The translations under genes and the position numbers were made by a program. The notes beneath the pieces were generated by a model. That model did no database searches and was not told where the DNA came from. It saw only the letters and a program-made list of their open reading frames with translations. From Mesostigma viride (taxonomy: Eukaryota > Streptophyta > Mesostigmatophyceae > Mesostigmatales > Mesostigmataceae), in assembly GCA_009746045.1 (NCBI GenBank), contig RPFO01000348.1, positions 970,301-1,034,300 of the forward strand: a stretch of DNA of 64,000 nt, given 5' to 3'. Positions 42,068 through 52,205 of the stretch are shown piece by piece. Position 1 is the stretch's first letter. Each line of letters opens with the position of its first letter.

Positions 42068-45000
42068 CCTACGTATGTACATGGATGTCAAAGAAAAAAA
42101 AATGATGAGGATTCAGGCTCCCATGGTGTCATCATTGCCCGTGTATGTACATGGTTGGCATTTATGTATGTAATGATGAGGATTCAGGCTCCATTGGTGT
42201 CATCATGGCCCGTCTACGTACATGGATGGCATGTACATGTAATTAATGATGAGGATTCAGGCTCCATTGGTGTCATCATGGCTGGCCTACGTATGTACAT
42301 GGATGTCAAAGAAAAAAAAATGATGAGGATTCAGGCTCCCATGGTGTCATCATGGCCCGTCTACGTACATGGTTGGCATTTATGTAATTATTGATGAGGA
42401 TTCAGGCTCCCATGGAGCATGTATGTGCCGTGTACGTACATGGATGGCATTTATGTAATTAATGATGAGGATTCAGGCTCCCATGGTGTCATCATGGCCC
42501 GTCTACGTACATGGTTGGCATTTATGTAATTATTGATGAGGATTCAGGCTCCCATGGAGCATGTATGTGCCGTGTACGTACATGGATGGCATTTATGTAA
42601 TTAATGATGAGGATTCAGGCTCCCATGGTGTCATCATGGCCCGTGTACGTACATGAATGGCATTTATGTAATTAATGATGAGGATTCAGGCTCCCATGGT
42701 GTCATCATGGCCCGTCTACGTACATGGATGTCAAGGAATAGTAAATGATGAGGATTCAGGCTCCCATGGTGTCATCATGGCCCGTGTACGTACATGGATG
42801 GCGATTTTGTAATTAATGATGAGGATTCAGGCTCCCATGGTGTCATCATTGCCCGTGTACGTACATGGATGGCATTTTTGTATATAATGATGAGGATTCA
42901 GGCTCCCATGGTGTCATCATGGCCCGTGTACGTACATGGATGGCATTTATGTAATTAATGATGAGGATTCAGGCTCCCATGGTGTCATCATGGCCCGTGT
43001 ACGTACATGAATGGCATTTATGTAATTAATGATGAGGATTCAGGCTCCCATTGTGTCATCATGGCCCGTCTACGTACATGGATGTCAAGGAATAGTAAAT
43101 GATGAGGATTCAGGCTCCCATGGTGTCATCATGGCCCGTCTACGTACATGGATGGCGATTTTGTAATTAATGATGAGGATTTAGGCTCCCATGGTGTCAT
43201 CATGGCCCGTGTACGTACATGGATGGCATTTATGTAAGTAATGATGAGGATTCAGGCTCCCATGGTGTCATCATGGCTTGTCTACCTACATGGTTGGCAT
43301 TTATGTAACCTGAATCCTCTCATAAAAAAAATGAAGAGGATTCAGGCTCCATTGGTGTCATCATGGCCCGTCTACGTACATGGATGTCAAGGAATAGTAA
43401 ATGATGAGGATTCAGGCTCCCATGGTGTCATCATGGCTTGTCTACGTACATGGATGGCATGTATGTAATTAATGATGAGGATTCAGGCTCCATTGGTGTC
43501 ATCATGGCTGGCCTACGTATGTACATGGATGTCAAAGAAAAAAAAAATGATGAGGATTCAGGCTCCCATGGTGTCATCATTGCCCGTGTATGTACATGGT
43601 TGGCATTTATGTAATTAATGATGAGGATTCAGGCTCCATTGGTGTCATCATTGCCCGTGTATGTACATGGTTGGCATTTATGTATGTAATTAATGATGAG
43701 GATTCAGGCTCCATTGGTGTCATCATGGCTGGCCTACGTATGTACATGGATGTCAAAGAAAAAAAAATGATGAGGATTCAGGCTCCCATGGTGTCATCAT
43801 GGCCCGTCTACGTACATGGATGTCAAGGAATAGTAAATGATGAGGATTCAGGCTCCCATGGTGTCAGATGTCATGGCCTGTCTACGTACATGGATGGCAT
43901 GTATGTAATTAATGATGAGGATTCAGGCTCCATTGGTGTCATCATGGCTGGCCTACGTATGTACATGGATGTCAAAGAAAAAAAATGATGAGGATTCAGG
44001 CTCCCATGGTGTCATCATGGCCCGTCTACGTACATGGATGTCAAGGAATAGTAAATGATGAGGATTCAGGCTCCCATGGTGTCATCATGGCCTGTCTACG
44101 TACATGGATGGCATGTATGTATTTAATGATGAGGATTCAGGCTCCCATGGTGTCATCATGGCTGGCCTACGTACATGGATGTCTCAGAAAAAAAATGATG
44201 AGGATTCAGGCTCCCATGGTGTCATCATGGCTGGCCTACGTACATGGATGTCAAAGAAAAAAAAATGATGAGGATTCAGGCTCCCGTGGTGTCATTATGG
44301 CCCGTCTACGTGTTGTTGGCATGTATGAAATTAATGATGAGGATTCAGGCTCCCATAGTGTCATCATGGCTGGCCTACGTACATGGTTGGCATTTATGTA
44401 ATTAATGATGAGGATTCAGGCTCCCATGGTGTCATCATTGCCCGTGTATGTACATGGTTGGCATTTATGTAATTAATGATGAGGATTCAGGCTCCCATGG
44501 TGTCATCATGGCCCGTCTACGTACATGGACCGTGGCATTTATGTATTTAATGATGAGGATTCAGGCTCCCATGGGGTCATTGATGATCATGGCATTTATG
44601 TATGTAATTAATGATGAGGATTCAGGCTCCATTGGTGTCATCATGGCTGGCCTACGTATGTACATGGATGTCAAAGAAAAAAAATGATGAGGATTCAGGC
44701 TCCCATGGTGTCATCATGGCCCGTCTACGTACATGGATGTCAAGGAATAGTAAATGATGAGGATTCAGGCTCCCATGGTGTCAGATGTCATGGCCTGTCT
44801 ACGTACATGGATGGCATGTATGTAATTAATGATGAGGATTCAGGCTCCATTGGTGTCATCATGGCTGGCCTACGTATGTACATGGATGTCAAAGAAAAAA
44901 AAATGATGAGGATTCAGGCTCCCATGGTGTCATCATGGCCCGTCTACGTACATGGATGTCAAGGAATAGTAAATGATGAGGATTCAGGCTCCCATGGTGT

Positions 45001-45857
45001 CATCATGGCCTGTCTACGTACATGGATGGCATGTATGTATTTAATGATGAGGATTCAGGCTCCCATGGTGTCATCATGGCTGGCCTACGTACATGGATGT
45101 CTCAGAAAAAAAATGATGAGGATTCAGGCTCCCATGGTGTCATCATGGCTGGCCTACGTACATGGATGTCAAAGAAAAAAAAATGATGAGGATTCAGGCT
45201 CCCGTGGTGTCATTATGGCCCGTCTACGTGTTGTTGGCATGTATGAAATTAATGATGAGGATTCAGGCTCCCATAGTGTCATCATGGCTGGCCTACGTAC
45301 ATGGTTGGCATTTATGTAATTAATGATGAGGATTCAGGCTCCCATGGTGTCATCATTGCCCGTGTATGTACATGGTTGGCATTTATGTAATTAATGATGA
45401 GGATTCAGGCTCCCATGGTGTCATCATGGCCCGTCAACGTACATGGCATTTATGTATGTAATTAATGATGAGGATTCAGGCTCCATTGGTGTCATCATGG
45501 CTGGCCTACGTATGTACATGGATGTCAAAGAAAAAAAAATGATGAGGATTCAGGCTCCCATGGTGTCATCATGGCCCGTCTACGTACATGGATGTCAAGG
45601 AATAGTAAATGATGAGGATTCAGGCTCCCATGGTGTCAGATGTCATGGCCTGTCTACGTACATGGATGGCATGTATGTAATTAATGATGAGGATTCAGGC
45701 TCCATTGGTGTCATCATGGCTGGCCTACGTATGTACATGGATGTCAAAGAAAAAAAAATGATGAGGATTCAGGCTCCCATGGTGTCATCATGGCCCGTCT
45801 ACGTACATGGATGTCAAGGAATAGTAAATGATGAGGATTCAGGCTCCCATGGTGTCA
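42068..45857 (+). repeat. Sat-1 array, fourth block
   Basis: Plus-oriented monomers. In 43700-45850 a block marked by the variant GTGTCAGATGTCATGG (43861, 44778, 45633) recurs every 855-917 bp, a local higher-order repeat different from the 847-bp unit on the left. Long open frames such as 44684-45319 result from monomer lengths that are multiples of three here. Confidence 0.93.
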
Positions 45858-46128
45858 GCCTAGCCACATACCTTCCACCCCATATGTCATGCAGGCCTTC
45901 TAGGCCCTCTCCTCAAGCCCCCCCTGGGTGCCTGTGCTTGTTTAGGAGGCATGAACCATCATGGAGGTGCAGGTGCACCTAGTGCACCCAGAGCAGGTGA
46001 TAGTTGTACATTCTACACCTGCAGGTTGTCGCCCTGATTGTATTACAAACCCATAGATGCCCCTTTCTCAGGGCTATGTGTTACATATGCTCCCCACGGA
46101 GCTATGATTTTAATTAATTAATTAATTA
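45858..46128 (+). mobile_element. Short retroposon with (TTAA)n tail
   Basis: A 271-bp insertion in sat-1 with the 9-bp duplication ATGGTGTCA (45849-45857, 46129-46137) and a tail of TTAATTAATTAATTAATTAA type at its right end. A variable-length target duplication with a simple tail is the signature of LINE-driven retroposition. I see no tRNA-like promoter and no gene. Confidence 0.78.
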
Positions 46129-46503
46129 ATGGTGTCATCATGGCCTGTCTACGTACATGGATGGCATGTATGTATTTAATGATGAGGATTCAGGCTCCCA
46201 TGGTGTCATCATGGCTGGCCTACGTACATGGATGTCTCAGAAAAAAAATGATGAGGATTCAGGCTCCCATGGTGTCATCATGGCTGGCCTACGTACATGG
46301 ATGTCAAAGAAAAAAAAATGATCAGGATTCAGGCTCCCGTGGTGTCATTATCAAAGAGACAACCAGCCCGTCTACGTGTTGTTGGCATGTATGAAATTAA
46401 TGATGAGGATTCAGGCTCCCATGGTGTCATCATGGCTGGCCTACGTACATGGTTGGCATTTATGTAATTAATGATGAGGATTCAGGCTCCCATGGTGTCA
46501 TCA
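46129..46503 (+). repeat. Sat-1 array, fifth block
   Basis: About five plus-oriented monomers, one interrupted by an 11-16 bp insert (AAAGAGACAACCAG, near 46352), between two retroposons. Confidence 0.9.
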
Positions 46504-46746
46504 TTCTGATCAGACACTCCGCAAAGGTGAAAACCTTTGCGTTCAGTGCCAGGCCGCGGAAAACGCGGAAAACGCGATCTGCAAATGAATCCGACCGGAA
46601 TCGAACTGGGGACCTCTCGCACCAATTTTGCTGACTATAGGACGGACGTCTCCGGTTACCATGGCATCGCCAACTTACACCTACAGTCATCCGCAAAAGT
46701 TCTCCTGTCCGGGGAGTGATGCAAGCCTTTCGGATTTGGTACTAGA
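46504..46746 (-). mobile_element. tRNA-derived short retroposon, copy 2 (5'-truncated)
   Basis: A 243-bp copy of the family at 41784-42067, with its own 8-bp duplication TGTCATCA (46496-46503, 46747-46754). It lacks the last 41 bp on the plus side, which is the 5' end in tRNA orientation; 5' truncation is usual for target-primed retroposition. Confidence 0.82.
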
Positions 46747-46765
46747 TGTCATCATTGCCCGTGTA

Positions 46766-47050
46766 TTCTGATCAGACACTCCGCAAAGGTGAAAACCTTT
46801 GCGTTCAGTGCCGGGCCGCGGAAAACGCGGAAAACGCGATCTACAAATGAATCCGACCTGAATCGAACTGGGGACCTCTCGCACCAAATTTTGCTGACAA
46901 TAGGACGGACGTCTCCGGTTACCATGGCATCGCCAACTTACACCTACAGTCATCCGCAAAATTTCTCCTGTCCGGGGAGTGATGCAAGCCTTTCGGATTT
47001 GGTACTAGATAAATCACTCGAGATCTGTGTGTAGGAGTACTACACACGTG
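46766..47050 (-). mobile_element. tRNA-derived short retroposon, copy 3
   Basis: A 285-bp, nearly complete copy with several substitutions relative to copy 1 and one extra base in the AAATTTTG run. The hairpin (stem CGCAAAGGT, loop GAAA) is retained. Confidence 0.8.
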
Positions 47051-47159
47051 TCTGCACGCGAGACTTGTTCAGTCTCGCACCGTGAGACGGGCTGAACACG
47101 GCTGAAACCTTCTCTCGAAGGGGGCGTAGCCGGTACTATCGAAATCAGCCAAGCGTATA
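47051..47159. other. Unassigned segment between retroposon copies
   Basis: 109 bp with GCGAGACTTGTTCAGTCTCGC (a hairpin) and no similarity that I can see elsewhere in the window. It may belong to a longer variant of the retroposon family or be filler captured at insertion. Confidence 0.4.
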
Positions 47160-47232
47160 TTCTGATCAGACACTCCGCAAAGGTGAAAACCTTTGCGTTC
47201 AGTGCCGGGCCGCGGAAAACGCGGAAAACGCG
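47160..47232 (-). mobile_element. tRNA-derived short retroposon, copy 4 (3' end only)
   Basis: 73 bp holding only the hairpin end of the family, up to GGAAAACGCG. It is a strong 5' truncation that keeps the presumed reverse transcriptase recognition end. Confidence 0.75.
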
Positions 47233-47387
47233 TATGTACATGGTTGGCATTTATGTAATTAATGATGAGGATTCAGGCTCCATTGGTGTCATCATGGCCC
47301 GTCTACGTACATGGGTGGCATTTATGTATTTAATGATGAGGATTCAGGCTCCCATGGGGTCATCATGGCTTGTCTACGTACATGGAG
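47233..47387 (+). repeat. Sat-1 array, last block
   Basis: Two to three plus-oriented monomers that end at CTACGTACATGGAGTC, the mirror of the left end of the array near 13160. Confidence 0.9.
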
Positions 47388-47650
47388 TCATATTGATTCA
47401 TGGAACAATGAGATACCATTCTTAATTGAAAATTGTTCTTGATACTTTCACATGCATGCCCGGAATCGTGAATTTGTGCGGGTTTCCATGATGACAATCC
47501 TCATTGAATTCTTGAGCACACAATATTGAGCAATTTAGGGGCACTTCGGCAATGTTGACCATTTTCATTCATGATAAAATTAACATTTAATGCAATAAAT
47601 ACATATTCCACTCATTTTAATAAACCATGCAAAAACTTTACAAGCACGCT
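47388..47650. repeat. Inner single-copy segment of the fold-back, right copy
   Basis: Near-exact reverse complement of 12887-13160. No gene. Confidence 0.9.
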
Positions 47651-48166
47651 CAAGCTAGGGGTGGGCTGGCATGCACGCGTGGGTGTGGGGGTGGGCTGGC
47701 ATGCATGCGTGGGTGTGGGGGGGGCTAGCCTGCATGCGTGGGTGTGTGGGGGGCTGGCATGCATGCGTGGGTGTGTGTGGGGGGCTAGCATGCATGCGTA
47801 AGTGTGGGGGGGGCTGGCATGCATGCGTGGGTGTGTATGGGGGCTGGCATGCATGCGTGGGTGTGTGTGGGGGGCTAGCATGCATGCGTGGGTGTGTGGG
47901 GGGGCTGTCATGCATGCGTGGGTGTGGGGGGGGGCTGGCATGAATGCGTGGGTGTGGGGGGGGGCTAGCATGCATGCGTGGGTGTGGGGGTGGGCTAGCA
48001 TGCATGCGTGGGTGTGAGTGTGGGCTAGCATGCATGCGTGGGTGTGGGGGGGGGCTAGCATGCATGCGTGGGTGTGTGGGGGGGCTAGCATGCATGCGTG
48101 GGTGTGGGGGTGGGCTAGCATGCATGCGTGGGTGTGGGGGGGGGCTAGCACGCCCCACCCCTCCAT
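47651..48166. repeat. Sat-2 tandem array, right (inverted) copy
   Basis: Same satellite as 3725-4096 and 12469-12886 in reverse complement (GCATGCATGCGTGGGTGTG). It ends at CACGCCCCACCCCTCCAT, matching the mirror of 3723-3740. The frames here are repeat products. Confidence 0.92.
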
Positions 48167-48167
48167 C

Positions 48168-48814
48168 TGTTAGAATATTTGAGCCTTCATAGGCCGAAAT
48201 TGATTGACAATAAAATAGATTACGCTTTATTTATCATGGCATTAACGAAATCCGGCTGCCACCGGTCATACCACCAAAGCTATGCTGTGGCTCCCCGGTG
48301 GGGACCATTATCGTCCATAGCTGACAGCTAGGACAGGTAAGGTGAAGGCATCGTGCACAAACATCGTGCCTATATCCACCAAAGGTGGCGGCTATGTGCA
48401 AGACAATAACTTAACGACTTAACTTCAGAGTCGTACATTCTAGAAGTCTTGCTAACATGCCAGCGCATTAAGTACGGGGCATCTAGTAACTCGTGTCGGT
48501 AGAAATATCCAACACGGAACAGTGGGCCGAGGATGGTACCGTCGGCACCTACAGTGCGTTAAGTCTTGTGCCGGAAATAGTACAACTTCGGCATACAATA
48601 ACTTTCGCTGTACGGCACTATTTCTAGTGCTATAAACTGTGCCGTAATTATCACGGCAAGCCCTTCCTAACCTATTTAATTATCGGCCTGAAATACGGTA
48701 GGCGGGTGCGATTAATAATGACGCAACCCTAATTAATCCTCCGTTTACAACATGACGGCCAGGATTAAATATAAACAGGTAGTTGGGCACATAGGGTAAA
48801 ATATACCCTTGACA
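48168..48814 (-). repeat. LTR of element D, left
   Basis: 647 bp, TG...CA. It has complementary GAAATAGT and ACTATTTC strings near 48575 and 48620 that could pair. Confidence 0.9.
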
Positions 48815-49589
48815 CCCCCTTGCTCAACTAGCCAGTACTATGGTATAATCCTATGGTTGTAACTTTCCCTCTAGCTTAGGTAGGGTGTTTAGCCCCCCTT
48901 ACTTGGGATAACATTCCATGGTGAACCATTGCAACAAAAAACTGGAGCTTAGGCGAGGTTAACACTTGTGCTTTGGGACATGGGGATTAGCAACAAAAAA
49001 CCCGAATGTGTGCTTTTGTATACAGGGCTTAGCATCAGAACCCGATGACATGAACCGGAACAAAAAATCCCGATTTCCTTAACTCGTGGATGGCACTGGC
49101 TTCTCGGCTCTGGGCTCCGCCGCACTTGGCTTCTCGGCTCTGCGGCACTTGGCTTCTCGGCAGCTGGGCTCCTGCGCACTTAGCTTCTCGGCCTTCACAA
49201 AAAATTCGAGTCATAGAATGCAGGCGAAATAGCGCCTGGACGTCGTCACCCAAAAAAAAAATTACACGAAGATGGCCTGCGAATTTGCCCCCGCTGCGAT
49301 TTGAACTTGAGCTTGTTAGATGGCTTCAGCTTCAGCAGCGTTCGGCATGACTGCCGCGGCTACACTCTGTATTCTGGGGAAATGTTTCTGGAATCTGGAA
49401 ATATAAGGCCTACGGTTGATCAGGCCGCGGCACTGGGCCAGTTCCTGGAATTCTGCGCAGCGTGACAACAACGCTGCCGCGAACCCCCGGACCGTAATAT
49501 TGCATGATATTCATGAATGCGTATCTCGCCAGTTTATGGCTGTCATTCTTTTCGTCCATATGTAAGGGTTAGTTTCCGTAATAGCTTTG
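48815..49589 (-). other. Internal region of element D
   Basis: Minus-strand GCAAGGGGG (48815-48823) is the likely purine tract. The middle (49090-49195) is a short tandem repeat of GGCTTCTCGGCTCTGGGCTCC type. The frames 48949-49179 and 49035-49253 follow that repeat and are not genes. Confidence 0.7.
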
Positions 49590-50236
49590 TGTTAGAATAT
49601 TTGAGCCTTCATAGGCCGAAATTGATTGACAATAAAATAGATTACGCTTTATTTATCATGGCATTAACGAAATCCGGCTGCCACCGGTCATACCACCAAA
49701 GCTATGCTGTGGCTCCCCGGTGGGGACCATTATCGTCCATAGCTGACAGCTAGGACAGGTAAGGTGAAGGCATCGTGCACAAACATCGTGCCTATATCCA
49801 CCAAAGGTGGCGGCTATGTGCAAGACAATAACTTAACGACTTAACTTCAGAGTCGTACATTCTAGAAGTCTTGCTAACATGCCAGCGCATTAAGTACGGG
49901 GCATCTAGTAACTCGTGTCGGTAGAAATATCCAACACGGAACAGTGGGCCGAGGATGGTACCGTCGGCACCTACAGTGCGTTAAGTCTTGTGCCGGAAAT
50001 AGTACAACTTCGGCATACAATAACTTTCGCTGTACGGCACTATTTCTAGTGCTATAAACTGTGCCGTAATTATCACGGCAAGCCCTTCCTAACCTATTTA
50101 ATTATCGGCCTGAAATACGGTAGGCGGGTGCGATTAATAATGACGCAACCCTAATTAGTCCTCCGTTTACAACATGACGGCCAGAATTAAATATAAACAG
50201 GTAGTTGGGCACATAGGGTAAAATATACCCTTGACA
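49590..50236 (-). repeat. LTR of element D, right
   Basis: 647-bp partner of 48168-48814, with two visible substitutions (near 50158 and 50185). Confidence 0.9.
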
Positions 50237-51436
50237 CCATCGGCACAGCCAGCCTTGTGAGTCTACCCTTAACAACAAGGCTGGTAGGACGACACGCCTG
50301 AGCAGCATATGTCATGCCTATCTCAGGCTAATAATGTGTGATTTTGTGCCAACAACCAAGTTGTTCCACCCAACAACACATTATAAACCCTCTTCCAAAA
50401 TGCCCAACAAGCCGGACACGTGGAGGACCACACACGCAGTATATAAAGAGAAAATAAGCTGACTTTTTATCCAGCCAACCTGTGGCTAGCTGCTCTGGTT
50501 AGCATGACAAATGCTAACATTTACTCAGTGGGAAAGGTGAAGAGACCATTGGAACAGCCTACCTGACGCATGTGCCACCAAAGCATTGTGTCCCGCAAAA
50601 TGCACACTGCCTCCTTTCTAACAAGCACGAGCCGCTCTCTTTAGGAGACAGGTGCCAGCTCGTCAGTGTCTGGGGAAAATGATGCCGCTGCTTAGGAAGA
50701 CCGCGTGAATTTCCTCGAACACAACTGTCTATAAAGCAAAAGAAATTTCAGAGAAGCATGGAAATAAAAGCATTATACACCTTCCCGACAGGTTGCGGGC
50801 CACGCGCTGCAGAAAGCCAGCCACGTCACAGACGATTAACTAGCTAAAAGACACCCAGGAATCCAGCGATGCAGCGCCAGGACCCGCAACTTTCTGGCTG
50901 CATCTGGCCGGAAAGAAGGCAAAAAGCTTACGCTCAACGAGGTAAGAAAGCAGGAAAACGCAAGCTTAAGACGTTTAACACAAGAACGTACCATAACGGG
51001 CATTTATTCGTGCCCAGGCGCACAAGAAAGTCCACCCTTTCATGGAGTGGTTGGGCAGTACGCATCGCGCAGGGCTAATGTTATCTTACCGCAAAATGAC
51101 GGGAAAGGTAAAGATAGCAGCGGGAATTTTTACGGCTTTAGAAACATCATTAAACTAGCTTTCCTTACGACCATCAAAACTGGCAACAATCGACAATCAA
51201 CCCGGCAGGCATCCAATATACTTTATTCATCCCGACAGAAATTCAGGCCGGACCCCCCTGCCGATGGCAAAGAAAAAAAGCCCGCGACATTATAGATTGC
51301 AACCATCCCGCCATAAATTAGAATCAGTAACTAATTTTCTCCAACAATCGAGCATTTCTGCTTTCCGCGTGCCAGATTTGTCACGTTTCGTCTAAAGGCA
51401 GTCGCCATGGCCCCTACCGCAAGGGGTGCGCGCACC
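50237..51436. repeat. Right outer arm of the giant fold-back
   Basis: Reverse complement of 2532-3724 with scattered substitutions and small indels, ending at the palindrome GGTGCGCGCACC (51425-51436). Confidence 0.87.
50894..51295 (+). CDS. Hypothetical ORF in the right fold-back arm, mirror of 2676-3074
   Basis: The frame ends at TAG 51293-51295 and is open back through 50894, where CTG stands in place of the ATG of the left copy; the first ATG is at 51047. It would encode 133 residues against 132 on the left, with the extra codon near residue 75 (VGQYASRRANV against VGRAWRRPNV). I recognise no domain. Open length and whole-codon indel are the only support for coding. Confidence 0.28.
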   Translation: MAASGRKEGKKLTLNEVRKQENASLRRLTQERTITGIYSCPGAQESPPFHGVVGQYASRRANVILPQNDGKGKDSSGNFYGFRNIIKLAFLTTIKTGNNRQSTRQASNILYSSRQKFRPDPPADGKEKKPATL

Positions 51437-52205
51437 ATGCCGACATAGCTTTTGGGCCTCAATTTGCACCGAAATTTGGTCCGTACCGTCCAGCTCAGTC
51501 GGATTATGTATGTGGATCGGCCGTGTTGGTTGCATACGCAGGTATATTAATTCTTGCATTCGCCCCGGACCTTCCCCAGGACAGGTCAGGATATAACAAT
51601 AATTCTTGCATTCGCCCCCGCCCTTTCCTATGGCCTGGTCAGGTTTGGGCGCGACGCCACTAGCGCGGCGCCCGCGACAGAGTGGCCAGGCTCGAGCACG
51701 TTTTCTGGATCCCAAGCACCGGATTGGACACTGTCCGAGGACTGGACAGGAATTGGCTGACCAATCGGATGCTTGCTCGTCGTCTCCAAAAACATATTAA
51801 TTAATTAATTAATAAGCACGTGACTGCGTCACGTGGGTGCCAATACAGAGTAAAGGAACCTTCAACCCTATATACACAGTGAGAAGGAGGGAGGGCGCCC
51901 TAGCTTCTCTCACTGCCGCAGGTGGGCAGGCCACAGAGCGCTCTCTCCACGGCATGGTGCCGGGGCGCAACACTGTGGGTGCAATACAACCAGTGCAATA
52001 CCATAGGTAGGCTGACGCATAGCTTATGCTACAAATGTGAGGTGGGCTCAAGACGTCGGCTAATTAAGGCGCAAGCTGATGGCCACAAGGTGCCAGAGCT
52101 AATTGAAGGTACTATAACGCTGTGCGCTAATATCGTTTCAAGTGCTGTAATGCCTAAGCTATCCCATCATCGATTGCCCCCATCTAGACAACTAGCTGGA
52201 GTGCT
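51437..52205. other. No gene; TTAA repeat and perfect inverted repeat
   Basis: Holds a (TTAA)n run at 51796-51813 followed by an 8-bp inverted repeat CACGTGAC-TGC-GTCACGTG (51817-51835), and a ~58-bp imperfect tandem duplication with AATTCTTGCATTCGCCCC (51549 and 51600). In the minus direction this is downstream of the ORF1 at 52206, where a LINE ORF2 would be expected, but none is present. Confidence 0.65.

Larger units (their letters stand above)
48168..50236 (-). mobile_element. Miniature LTR element D (TRIM-like, 2.07 kb, no coding capacity)
   Basis: Two 647-bp LTRs (48168-48814, 49590-50236) begin TGTTAGAATA and end CCCTTGACA, with the 5-bp duplication CCATC (48163-48167, 50237-50241). 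The mirror arm on the left lacks it and shows the empty site. The internal part is only 775 bp, without a retroelement protein. Orientation is minus by the purine tract GCAAGGGGG next to the left LTR. Two LTR differences are visible. It must be moved by proteins of another element. Confidence 0.9.

Noticed and set aside
44684-45319. Long open frame (211 codons) with NDEDSGSHGV repeats as a repetitive protein
   Set aside because: It appears only where monomer lengths happen to be multiples of three. The same sequence is read in different frames along the array and has no start or composition of its own.
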